Source: Zhouia amylolytica
GTDB lineage: Bacteria > Bacteroidota > Bacteroidia > Flavobacteriales > Flavobacteriaceae
Length of the DNA stretch: 64,000 bases
Assembly: GCF_900116365.1 (NCBI RefSeq)
Contig: NZ_FPAG01000006.1
Coordinates: 124,001 to 188,000, forward strand
Direction of reading: 5' to 3'
Positions within the stretch are counted from its first letter, which is position 1. Each line of letters opens with the position of its first letter. The notes beneath the pieces are model-generated. The model did no database searches and was not told the origin of the DNA. It saw nothing but the letters and a program-made list of their open reading frames with translations. Shown piece after piece: positions 25,448 through 33,720 of this stretch. A program made the position numbers and the translations under genes.

Positions 25448-25594
25448 GGATTCCTCAATATATGCGGAATGACAAAAAGCATGAGAAGCAATTTCTCCCA
25501 TTTAGGGGTACAGGGGTAAGAAATTGAGATACGTCATTGCGAGCCTTTCGATAGAAAGTCGTGGCAATCTCTTTAATAATAGTAACTATCCTTC
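25448..25594. repeat. Dispersed intergenic repeat, copy 1
   Basis: The repeat runs from GGATTCCTCAATATATGCGG through GGAATGACAAAAAGCATGAG and GTCATTGCGAGCCTTTCG to GGCAATCTCTTTAAT. It matches copy 2 (26093-26250) over most of its length, with differences mainly in the inner hairpin arms. Confidence 0.65.
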
Positions 25595-25699
25595 AAAAGA
25601 TCGCCGCACTACACTTCGTTCCGTTCGCGATGACGGTTTGATTATAATGGTTTGAATTAATCCAGATTTTAAACCCTGCCCTAGGGTTTGGCAGGCGAG

Positions 25700-25797
25700 G
25701 ATCCACTAATCGCAGTGAGCGTTAAAACCAGCCTTTGTCTGAGCTTCGTCTTGCGAAGTGAGTTTGGCTGGTTTAGTGAATGAGAATTAAGTGGATC
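25700..25797. repeat. Nested inverted repeat (cruciform-like)
   Basis: GATCCACT (25700-25707) pairs with AGTGGATC (25790-25797), AAACCAGCC (25725-25733) pairs with GGCTGGTTT (25766-25774), and CTTCG/CGAAG forms the inner stem (25744-25758). The three nested stems have spacers between them. Downstream DNA to 25930 shows no gene. Confidence 0.6.
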
Positions 25798-26092
25798 GCC
25801 GAAAACCTAAGCCTAGCGTTTTTTGGTTCTTTTTTTGGCAATGCAAAAAAGAATGAAAGTGCTTTCTGGTTTTGCGCTAGCAAAAATACCTCTTGACGGG
25901 CATCCTTTCTTTTGATTCGTTTTCATTGGATGGGCAATTGCGTAGCAAATCATGAACTCTTAAATAAAGCAATAAGTAAATTGGTGAATAAAAATTCATC
26001 ATGATTTCATGAAATCCACTTTAAAGCTTCATATATAAACCCTTTTCCCTTAAAAAAGATAACAACCTCTCCCAGGTAATGGTCGAATCCTT

Positions 26093-26250
26093 CCTTCAAT
26101 AGATTCCGCAATAAATGCGGAATGACAAAAAGCATGAGAAGCAATTTCTCCCCTTTAGGTGTGCAGGGGTAAGAAATTGAGATACGTCATTGCGAGCCTT
26201 GCGATAGTAAGGCGTGGCAATCTCTTCAATGGTAGTTATCAGCCTTCAAT
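26093..26250. repeat. Dispersed intergenic repeat, copy 2
   Basis: It matches copy 1: GCGGAATGACAAAAAGCATG, then GTAAGAAATTGAGATACGTC and GTCATTGCGAGCCTTGCG, then GGCAATCTCTTCAAT. Two shorter versions of its start, AGATTCCGCAACAAGTACGG and AGATTCCCCAATAAATGTGG, follow at 26251 and 26304. Confidence 0.65.
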
Positions 26251-26366
26251 AGATTCCGCAACAAGTACGGAATGACAAGGGACTTCGAATTCCTTCCTTC
26301 AATAGATTCCCCAATAAATGTGGAATAACATTAGAAAAATAATATTAAGAACCGAAAGTCGAAGGA

Positions 26367-27302
26367 CTAATTCGACTTATTCTGAATCCCCTCATACAAA
26401 GAAATAACCTCCTTCATATCAGGCTCACTCCTCATAAATGGCAATCGCTCCTCTTGGGTCGGCATATAACGATACAACCAAGAAACACCCCATTTTTTAT
26501 AATAAGTATCCTCTTGCTGATAAATCGAATCTGTCAGCGCTTCATCTAAGCTGATAAAACCGTAGCCCCTGTCTTTGAGCAACTTTACCAGTTGAGGTAA
26601 ATAAGCAGCATTCAACGGATTGTCATGACAGAGGTAGATATGCTTTATATCACGGTTGTAGATCGTATCGCTTAGCTCCTCAAAAAACTCAAAATATTCG
26701 AGCGTCTTTTCCACGTAGGTCAAACCAATCGCTTTAGCTTTCTCCGGCTGATTATTATCGAGGTAATATTCATATATATAGTTGAACATCCAGTCCGAGC
26801 TTTCTATAGTGAATGGCGTGATCGTATAGTTGTTTGAAGAAAGAAATTCTGCTATCTGCTTGTGCTGTAAGCTGTCCTTCCCCAAGTCATTGAATGGAAA
26901 CCGAAAATAGGAGAGTGACTTTTCGTATTTCTTAGAAAGTTCGCGGGTGATATAAGCCCCTTTTAAAATGTCTTCAGAAAAAGATTCAAATCCGGCTTCA
27001 GAATACCTTGAATGACTAAAGGAATGATTGGCAAGCGTAATATAAGATCTTTGACTCCAGGCATCGAGAAGGGCAAAATTCTTGGCAGTAGCACCTCCTT
27101 TATAGATTAATCCTTCGTTAATAAAAATTGCAATAGGAATTTTCAGCGAATCGAGCTGGTCCAGTAAAGGCGTTTGATAATTAGCTTTTTCGTAGGCTCT
27201 GGTATTCGGCACATCGTCGATGGTGATTGCCACCGACTTCTGCGCATGAGATTGACAAAAAGTAAGTAGTAGATAAAAAACAAAAAGACCTCTGAAATAC
27301 AT
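26367..27302 (-). CDS. Exported polysaccharide deacetylase (NodB-like)
   Basis: The start at 27300-27302 gives a signal peptide (MYFRGLFVFYLLLTFCQSHAQ) and leaves 19 bp to the upstream gene. The longer frame to 27386 would overlap that gene. The NodB domain is complete at the N-terminal side: VAITIDDVPN (catalytic Asp pair) and the zinc motif in ANHSFSHSRY (H-x3-H). The RFPFND segment is the usual arginine-containing active-site loop. The C-terminus is longer than a minimal NodB domain. It likely removes N- or O-acetyl groups from a surface glycan. Last gene of a methyltransferase-glycosyltransferase-deacetylase operon. Confidence 0.87.
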   Translation of the reverse strand: MYFRGLFVFYLLLTFCQSHAQKSVAITIDDVPNTRAYEKANYQTPLLDQLDSLKIPIAIFINEGLIYKGGATAKNFALLDAWSQRSYITLANHSFSHSRYSEAGFESFSEDILKGAYITRELSKKYEKSLSYFRFPFNDLGKDSLQHKQIAEFLSSNNYTITPFTIESSDWMFNYIYEYYLDNNQPEKAKAIGLTYVEKTLEYFEFFEELSDTIYNRDIKHIYLCHDNPLNAAYLPQLVKLLKDRGYGFISLDEALTDSIYQQEDTYYKKWGVSWLYRYMPTQEERLPFMRSEPDMKEVISLYEGIQNKSN

Positions 27303-27321
27303 AAAGCATTGATTGTGAATG

Positions 27322-28173
27322 CTAAAATAACTTCTTTTTAATATTCTGAAAACGATAACTCCTGATAAATTTCCCTTCAGCCTCATTCACCATTAAAGGA
27401 GCTCCATTTCTTTTGGCTTGAAAATACCCTTTGAGATTGTGAATAAGCACCTTGGCTTTCTGTTGTTTTATAGCCATTTTAGCCGAAGCGATAACGGTTA
27501 GTAAAAAGCCATACCTCATTTTATACATAGCCTCCCCTTGCAATAACTTCGCTTTTTTATTGTATCCTTTCCCCGTCGGTCGTAGGTGTTTTACATTAAG
27601 CGATTCGTCTGTAAAAATGTCAAAACCGTGATAACGACATAAGAGCTCATCAACCGTATCCCATCCCATACTACTTTGTAATCCGCCAATTGCTTTAAAG
27701 CAGTCTTTGGAATAAGCCTTAAAAGCACCGCGAACATGATCTTTGTTCATAGGGTGGTTTAACAACCATTGTCCATCCGCCGCTTCCTCATAAACAAATC
27801 CTCCGGCCAGTCCCACCTTCTTATTTACAGAGAAGATAGCCGCAATACCTTCAAAATAATGAGGAGGTAAGATCAGGTCAGCATCTAGCTTTACGATAAA
27901 GTCATAGGCATCATCCAATACTTCCAGTCCTTTTTTAAAAGCATTTACAACTTTGCTACCCGGCATATGCAGCGTAGAAGAGGTCGTGTTTAGTTTCTCT
28001 ATGAAATCATACTTAACAGTAAAACTGTCAATGATCTGCTCGGTACCATCTGTAGAGTGATCATTAACCACTACTACTTTTTCAGGGAGTAAGGATTGTT
28101 GGACTACAGAGTCAAGCGTTAGTTTAAGAAACGCTTCCTCGTTGTGAGCAGGGATAACTACATAATACTTCAT
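27322..28173 (-). CDS. Glycosyltransferase family 2
   Basis: The 283-residue cytosolic protein has the GT-A fold of GT2. It begins YYVVIPAHNEEAFLKLTLDS and continues VVVVNDHSTDGTEQII. The nucleotide-metal motif appears as VKLDADLILPP near residue 97 (D.D), and an acceptor-side WDTVDELLCRYHGFD segment follows near 170. The C-terminus is basic and amphipathic (KAKVLIHNLKGYFQAKRNG). Donor and acceptor are unknown. The 12-bp gap to the methyltransferase and 19-bp gap to the deacetylase indicate one operon for modifying a surface glycan. Confidence 0.9.
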   Translation of the reverse strand: MKYYVVIPAHNEEAFLKLTLDSVVQQSLLPEKVVVVNDHSTDGTEQIIDSFTVKYDFIEKLNTTSSTLHMPGSKVVNAFKKGLEVLDDAYDFIVKLDADLILPPHYFEGIAAIFSVNKKVGLAGGFVYEEAADGQWLLNHPMNKDHVRGAFKAYSKDCFKAIGGLQSSMGWDTVDELLCRYHGFDIFTDESLNVKHLRPTGKGYNKKAKLLQGEAMYKMRYGFLLTVIASAKMAIKQQKAKVLIHNLKGYFQAKRNGAPLMVNEAEGKFIRSYRFQNIKKKLF

Positions 28174-28185
28174 GACGACAGTACC

Positions 28186-28710
28186 TTACTTTTTACGCTC
28201 AGCATAAACCATATAATAACGAGGGGTGAAACTACGTAATAGCGGACGAATACCGAGTTTTTTAACCGGATTGGTGAATTTTTCCCTCGCTTTTATTTCC
28301 CAGCCAGCCTTTTCTAACAGCCAATCAAACTGCCAGTCTTCGAACTCGTGGTAATGACGGTCCCACATATCAGTTTTACTGCGGTATGCAGGAGCAAACC
28401 ATAATTTAAGCGGTATGCTGGCCACCAGTTTATCGGCTTTAATATCTTTTAAAACGTTTAAAGGCGCTAATAAATGTTCGAATATTTCGAAGGCTGTTAC
28501 CACATCGTAGTCAGTGCCTTGAACCGCTTCCGTATGGAGGTCCAGATCTTCTCCTTTGGTGTTGGTAACATTGTACCCCTGTTGTTGCATAATATCGGAG
28601 AAGGGATTACTCACACCAAGATCTAAAATCTTGGCAGAAGTATCGATGTGTTCTTTTAAAAAGCTAATGGTGTGCTTATATCGTTTGTTCGGAAAACTGT
28701 TCTCGTACAT
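28186..28710 (-). CDS. Class I SAM-dependent methyltransferase
   Basis: The 174-residue protein has a Rossmann-type methyltransferase order. Motif I is atypical, AKILDLGVSNPFSDIM, with GVSNP where GxGxG is expected. The acidic strand VTNTKGEDLDL and the motif-IV region YDVVTAFEIFEHLLAPLNVL are typical. The family covers O- and N-methylation of sugars, lipids or proteins. Its position just before a GT2 and a deacetylase points to a glycan substrate, but this is inference. The first ATG at 28710 is well placed. Confidence 0.82.
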   Translation of the reverse strand: MYENSFPNKRYKHTISFLKEHIDTSAKILDLGVSNPFSDIMQQQGYNVTNTKGEDLDLHTEAVQGTDYDVVTAFEIFEHLLAPLNVLKDIKADKLVASIPLKLWFAPAYRSKTDMWDRHYHEFEDWQFDWLLEKAGWEIKAREKFTNPVKKLGIRPLLRSFTPRYYMVYAERKK

Positions 28711-28792
28711 GGTTTTTATCTATGGCTTACAAACATACATAATTTCTCTTCACCAGTATAGTTCTCTCATCAATCTATACAGATAAAGCCAA

Positions 28793-30193
28793 TTACTCCG
28801 GTTGCTTCATTATATAGTCATAATCATAAAGGCTTACTTGTCTTTTTCGCCACATCGGACCTTCTAAAAATACAGGGTGGGGGAGTTGTACATCCCAATC
28901 ACCTAGCTTTTTAAGAAGCGCTTTGGTTATGTCAAGACGCTCCAGTGCCAGGTCGTTTTCTTCAGTAACGTCAGTCGGTAAATGGTATAACTGTGGAAGT
29001 CGGTCCGGTAGCCTGATGAGTTTCCAGTCGCCCTCTCGGATAGCCGCACTAATGGTAAAACGCCATTTAAATTCACGTTCAGGAGTTGCATTTTTAGAAC
29101 CCTGCAGAAAAGGGATAAGGTTTTCTCCCGAAAACGTATCGGCTTCTATGGTTTGTGATCCCCCGGCAAGGGCTACAAATGTGGGAGCCAGGTCTAAGGC
29201 CGATACCGGATTCTTATAGGTCTGATTCTTTTCCAAAAGACCGGGGTAACTCATAATAAATGGTACGTGAATACCACCTTCGAGCAGGATACCTTTTTGT
29301 CCCCGATACGGCGCATTATTCGACGCATTGGTGGTAACCGGTCCCCCGTTATCACTTATAAAGACAACCAGAGTCTGCTTATCGAGTTTTTCCTTTTTTA
29401 AAGTCTCCATGATCCTGCCGACATTCACATCTAAGCGATGTACCATGGCTGCATAAGTTCTACGCTTTTTATCAGCGATGTGCTTATACAATTCAAGATC
29501 CGCTTCAGTAGCCTGCATAGGCGTATGAGGGGCGTTGAAAGCAGCATATAAAAAGAAGGGATTATCGCGATGCCTTTTAATAAAGTCAATGCATTCATCA
29601 CCTTTATCATCCGTTAGATAGGTAATGGCCTGTGGGGTCTTGAAATTACTTTCCAACGGTTCTTTATAACCTTTTCCATTAGGTAAGGCTTCAAAATAAT
29701 CATGGCCGCCACCAGTATAACCCCAGAATTCATCAAACCCTCTTTTTAACGGATGAAATTGCGGGAGCTTCCCTAAATGCCACTTCCCGATAATACCCGT
29801 GGCGTAACCTAATGATTTGAGACGGTCGGCAATGGTGGTTTGACTGACAGGCATCCCGTTATATTCCGGATCAAAACCCGGTTGATTCCCGCCAAGGTTA
29901 TTGTCATGTCCGAATTCAACCTGGTTCACACCCGTTAAAAGTCCGGCTCTCGACGGACTACAAACTGGGGCAGATACATAACCCTCCGTAAAACGTATGC
30001 CGTTTTTAGCCAGGGCATCAATGTATGGTGTCTTAATTTGTTTGCTCCCGTTTATACTTAAATCTCCAAATCCCAGATCGTCGGCTACAATAAGAATAAT
30101 GTTAGGTTGTTGATCTTTTGTCTGGCCTTGTGCCACTGTTGGGAATATACCCATTAGAAGTATACAGATCATGAATAGTCTTGGCAGCCTCAT
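28793..30193 (-). CDS. Exported type I sulfatase (arylsulfatase family)
   Basis: The 466-residue protein has a signal peptide (about residues 1-24). It then has NIILIVADDLGFGDL with metal ligands D38 and D39, and the formylglycine site C78-S-P-S-R82 in APVCSPSRAGLLTG, the standard maturation signature for anaerobic or FGE-type modification. Further ligands follow in GKWHLG and FISDNGGP. It should hydrolyse sulfate esters of glycans or small molecules in the periplasm. A second sulfatase is at 31753 and a GH20 hexosaminidase at 33721. No sulfatase-maturating enzyme is in the window. Confidence 0.93.
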   Translation of the reverse strand: MRLPRLFMICILLMGIFPTVAQGQTKDQQPNIILIVADDLGFGDLSINGSKQIKTPYIDALAKNGIRFTEGYVSAPVCSPSRAGLLTGVNQVEFGHDNNLGGNQPGFDPEYNGMPVSQTTIADRLKSLGYATGIIGKWHLGKLPQFHPLKRGFDEFWGYTGGGHDYFEALPNGKGYKEPLESNFKTPQAITYLTDDKGDECIDFIKRHRDNPFFLYAAFNAPHTPMQATEADLELYKHIADKKRRTYAAMVHRLDVNVGRIMETLKKEKLDKQTLVVFISDNGGPVTTNASNNAPYRGQKGILLEGGIHVPFIMSYPGLLEKNQTYKNPVSALDLAPTFVALAGGSQTIEADTFSGENLIPFLQGSKNATPEREFKWRFTISAAIREGDWKLIRLPDRLPQLYHLPTDVTEENDLALERLDITKALLKKLGDWDVQLPHPVFLEGPMWRKRQVSLYDYDYIMKQPE

Positions 30194-30310
30194 TTCATAA
30201 TTATTTAAAGTTTAGAGAATAGCTTAGTTGAGGTAAACATATAATATCTTGAAATGAATGCAAATAGTTTACTACCAGTTTCATGCAGTAACGGTACGAA
30301 TGAGTCACCA

Positions 30311-31072
30311 TTAATTTTTGCGAGACCGTGACTTTCTTTTGGTATTTTCTTTATTCTTTACATAAATGAGTTTATGACGACTTTTAGAAGTTTCCCGCTC
30401 TTCGATTTCAAAGGTTCCCGTCGATTTAATAAGTGGAGTAAGTTTCTGAAAACCGTAGTTTCTGGAATCGAAACTCGGTCTCTTTTTCTGAATAAGATTT
30501 CCGACATCACCCAAAAATGCCCAGCCACTCTCGTCCGATAGATCCTCGATTGAAGTTGCTATGAGTTTAATTTCTTTAGACGTCAGCTTGTCGAATGAAT
30601 CTTTTGCGCTGCTTTTGTCCTCTTCAGTCTCTTTTTTGTTGTTGGTTTTTAATACCTCTACATAGATGAACTTGTCGCAAGCTACTATAAAAGGATCCGG
30701 TGTCTTTTTCTCCCCAATACCTAATACATGCATTCCGGCTTCTCTTAACCTGGTGGCCAGTCGGGTGAAGTCACTATCGCTGGAAACCAGGCAAAATCCA
30801 TTCACCTTTCCGGAATAGAGGATGTCCATAGCGTCGATGATCATAGCTGAATCTGTCGCATTCTTTCCACTCGTATAACTGTATTGTTGTATGGGAGTGA
30901 TGGCATTTTCCAATAGCATGTTTTTCCATTTGCCAAGTCTGGGGGATGTCCAGTCACCATAGATACGTTTAATGGTCGGATTCCCGTATTTGGCAATCTC
31001 TTCCATCATTTCTTTTACATAAGCAGAGGGGATGTTGTCTCCGTCGATAAGGACGGCAATATTTAAATCCAT
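30311..31072 (-). CDS. NYN-domain RNase-like protein with OST-HTH/LOTUS-like C-terminus
   Basis: This 253-residue cytosolic protein opens with LNIAVLIDGDNIPSAYV, the NYN acidic centre (D10, D12). It keeps the further conserved aspartates in GKNATDSAMIIDAMD and LVSSDSDFTRLATRL (PIN-like arrangement). Residues about 165-235 look like an OST-HTH/LOTUS domain (WAFLGDVGNLIQKKRPSFDS then YGFQKLTPLIKSTG). Such NYN-OST-HTH proteins, LabA/MARF1-like, are thought to bind or cut RNA. The tail is strongly basic. It is not obviously tied to the sulfatase genes on either side. Confidence 0.88.
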   Translation of the reverse strand: MDLNIAVLIDGDNIPSAYVKEMMEEIAKYGNPTIKRIYGDWTSPRLGKWKNMLLENAITPIQQYSYTSGKNATDSAMIIDAMDILYSGKVNGFCLVSSDSDFTRLATRLREAGMHVLGIGEKKTPDPFIVACDKFIYVEVLKTNNKKETEEDKSSAKDSFDKLTSKEIKLIATSIEDLSDESGWAFLGDVGNLIQKKRPSFDSRNYGFQKLTPLIKSTGTFEIEERETSKSRHKLIYVKNKENTKRKSRSRKN

Positions 31073-31220
31073 AAACGTTTTATTTATTTGAGTACATGCC
31101 TAAGAAAGACATGATTTTCCTCTAAGATACTATTAATTGATGATTTGATATGGAATTCTTCGGATTAACCTCAAATACGGGGATTTTATAATTTTCCTAA
31201 GGGAAATAAAGACGTCGGCA

Positions 31221-31622
31221 TTAATGCAAAAACTGACTCCGGCTGCCTTTTACAAAAGCATACGCATCGTCTATTTCAGACACATCAAAATAACGTTCTT
31301 GTCTGCCCTTGCTGGCACGCTCAAAAAACAGATTATCTATAGGTACGAGGGCTTTTAAGATTTTTGAATGCGCTACAATGGCAATATGCCCCATATGCTG
31401 ATAGTTTCTTAAAGACCATAATACATCTTCAAAGAAAGCTTTGGTGCTTGTCTTGGATAATTTCATCTCATCCAGTTTGATCATAACATTGATACTGTCG
31501 AAACCTGCATCCCTTTTTTGCTGGAAAAATTTTTGACAAAGCTTTTCGTCGTTCTCTGTAAACCCGTCAATAACCTCCAGGGCCAACACGTTGTTGGTAA
31601 ATGTTTTTAACTGCTCTACCAT
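31221..31622 (-). CDS. SpoIIAA/STAS-like protein
   Basis: The 133-residue protein resembles the SpoIIAA-like (STAS-like) family. Strands near VLALEVIDGFTENDEKLCQK and FDSINVMIKLDEMKLS lead into a helix with KAFFEDVLWSLRNYQHMG, and a HIAIVAHSKILKAL strand-helix follows. The family is found alone in many bacteria, and its ligand or partner is unknown. No classical anti-sigma antagonist serine can be assigned. It sits between the NYN gene and the second sulfatase with more than 100 bp on each side. Confidence 0.75.
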   Translation of the reverse strand: MVEQLKTFTNNVLALEVIDGFTENDEKLCQKFFQQKRDAGFDSINVMIKLDEMKLSKTSTKAFFEDVLWSLRNYQHMGHIAIVAHSKILKALVPIDNLFFERASKGRQERYFDVSEIDDAYAFVKGSRSQFLH

Positions 31623-31752
31623 TTGATGCTACTTTAAATTATACTTGATTATGAATCTCAGTTACAAGTTAATAGATATAACGTTAGGGAACAAATTATC
31701 AGGGCAGACCTTATTATGAATGCCTCAATAATTGATTTTGTCACCTGGCTCA

Positions 31753-33615
31753 TTAATCTTTTAAATATTTAATTCTTCTGCCTATTTCCATGTCTTTAGC
31801 CACCGCAGGTTGTAATTTATCACTATCGATGTTAAAGTCATATGTATAAGGAGCATCATGCATCAGGGTAATGGAATTCATGATTAACAAGGCTTCCACC
31901 GGATCGGTGCTTTCATAAAGAGCTTTCGTCATTACTGGTGCTGGATCTTCGGATTTCGTAAGGCCCAAAAATTCGGCAGCTCTTACTTTATTGATAAGTT
32001 CAGGGTCGGTGCTTAGAATGTTCTCTATAGTTCCGGCCAGTGAAAGAGCCTCCGCTCCAAAAGCACTGCAACTGATTAATGCCCAGTATCTTTTCCATGG
32101 GTCCTTAGCTTTCAAAGCCGTTTGAAGTTGCGATTTGACTTCTTCAAAAGGATTTAACGAATAGTCCGCGATGGCAATATAAGTTTCAATGTCACTTTGA
32201 TGTTTCTTCCCGAAAGCCACCGGATTATCAAATGCTTTTTGCCTTAAATAGAATTCAGGAAAGAAAGAAAGGTCAGGCGTTCTGGTGACCCATTTCTTTA
32301 AGCCTTTTCTCAGCGTTAAAAGGGTGTCCTGATAAGCAGAGTCGTTAGCCAGGTTCTTGGTTTCATAGGGGTCGCTCTCCAGGTCGAATAATAATTCGGC
32401 CGGTCGCGATTCGAAAAATGCAGCTTGTGCCAGATTTAGAGTGCCTTCCTCATAGCGTTGCTTCCATTCCTGATAAGCCAGTTGACGGTAACGATATTCA
32501 TTGAATAAGCCGTCGTAATTAAAAGGTTGATAGCTTCTGATATATTTGAACCTCCCTTTGCGATAGCTTCGCACCAGGTCGTACTTTTCGTCAAAACGAT
32601 CCGCATATCCGAAACTCTCATCTCGGGTGTTTAGCTCTGTCAGGTTTACCCCATCTCCCATAAAAGGCTTACCGTCTATTTGTTCCGGAATAGAAATACC
32701 TGCTAAGTTAAGTACCGTAGGAGCCAGGTCAATAAAGTTTACAAAGCCGTCAATGCTGCTACCATGGTTGGCAGGCGCCAGATGTTGGTATTTCTCCGGA
32801 ACATAAACAACCATAGGAACATGCAACCCGGTTTCATATAAATAACCTTTACTACCCGGTAGCACGCCTCCGTGATCACCGTAATAAAAAATAAAAGTGT
32901 TTTCTAATAAGCCATCTTGAGCCAGGTCGTTAACAACAGAACCTACTAATGAATCCAGTTTGACGATCTGGTCGCGGTAGCGAGCATTCGTATATCTGAA
33001 AAGTTCAGAGTCAGGATGGTTTGGCAATACGAATACACTGTCCTTGTTAGTGATCGTAGGTCGTTTTTCCAATTGCTCCTTTTTGAAATGTAAACTGCCT
33101 TCATGGGTATTAGCAATGTTCTGAACATGAAAGAAAGGTTGTCCGGGCTTTCTGTGCTTCCAGCTAGCCTTTTTTGATGATTCGTCCCATACACTGTCAC
33201 CTTTAATATAGTTGTAGTCTTCCTTGTTGTTATTGGTGGTATAGTAGCCATGAGCTCTCAGGTAGACAGTAAACATCTGCAGCTGTTCAGGCATAGGAAC
33301 CAGCTTCATTCTCCGGTGAAACTGAGTGCCCGTTCTTGGCGCATAACATCCGCTGATAATCGTCGAACGAGCCACGCTGCATACAGGAGCATTAGAAAAG
33401 GCATGGTTAAACTTAAGACCTTGCTCCGCCAGTTTTTCAATATTCGGAGTGGCAACCCCATGGGGATCAAAAAGTTTCATGTAGTGTTTAGAATTGTCCT
33501 CTGAAGTAATCCAGACAATGTTAGGTGGGGGTACGGAAGATTCCTCCTTTGTTTTACATGATGTAAGGTTTAAAACAGTGAAAATTAAAGCGAGAACAGC
33601 AAAGTGTTTATGCAT
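31753..33615 (-). CDS. Sulfatase lipoprotein (N-sulfoglucosamine sulfohydrolase-like)
   Basis: This 620-residue protein has a lipobox (VLNLTSC20) and an N-terminal sulfatase domain starting NIVWITSEDNSKHY. The formylglycine motif is C79-S-V-A-R83 in APVCSVARSTIISG, with V-A instead of the canonical P-S. Cysteine-first motifs with this variant exist in sulfatases, but efficient maturation is uncertain. GDHGGV gives a second metal site. The last 150 residues are helical and contain a HEAT-like pattern (WKRYWALISCSAFG, AEFLGLTKSEDP). Likely role: removal of sulfate from glycosaminoglycan-like chains in the periplasm, with the nearby GH20. Confidence 0.88.
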   Translation of the reverse strand: MHKHFAVLALIFTVLNLTSCKTKEESSVPPPNIVWITSEDNSKHYMKLFDPHGVATPNIEKLAEQGLKFNHAFSNAPVCSVARSTIISGCYAPRTGTQFHRRMKLVPMPEQLQMFTVYLRAHGYYTTNNNKEDYNYIKGDSVWDESSKKASWKHRKPGQPFFHVQNIANTHEGSLHFKKEQLEKRPTITNKDSVFVLPNHPDSELFRYTNARYRDQIVKLDSLVGSVVNDLAQDGLLENTFIFYYGDHGGVLPGSKGYLYETGLHVPMVVYVPEKYQHLAPANHGSSIDGFVNFIDLAPTVLNLAGISIPEQIDGKPFMGDGVNLTELNTRDESFGYADRFDEKYDLVRSYRKGRFKYIRSYQPFNYDGLFNEYRYRQLAYQEWKQRYEEGTLNLAQAAFFESRPAELLFDLESDPYETKNLANDSAYQDTLLTLRKGLKKWVTRTPDLSFFPEFYLRQKAFDNPVAFGKKHQSDIETYIAIADYSLNPFEEVKSQLQTALKAKDPWKRYWALISCSAFGAEALSLAGTIENILSTDPELINKVRAAEFLGLTKSEDPAPVMTKALYESTDPVEALLIMNSITLMHDAPYTYDFNIDSDKLQPAVAKDMEIGRRIKYLKD

Positions 33616-33720
33616 GATAGCCAGTTGGTATTGGTCAGTTAGAGCCCAATATAAATAAAAACTGTGATAGGATTAAGTAGACCCTACCACAGTTTAACCA
33701 TCTAACTATGCGTAATTAAA

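Larger units (their letters stand above)
25429..26366. other. 938-bp non-coding region with dispersed repeats and hairpins
   Basis: No supported gene is present. The region carries two copies of a roughly 150-bp repeat (25448-25594 and 26093-26250), two shorter partial copies (26246-26278 and 26296-26330), and a nested inverted repeat (25700-25797). The phrases GTCATTGCGAGCCTT and GCGGAATGACAA are typical of dispersed intergenic repeats in Bacteroidota. The segment separates the plus-strand sigma operon from the minus-strand glycan operon, where convergent transcription ends. Confidence 0.65.
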
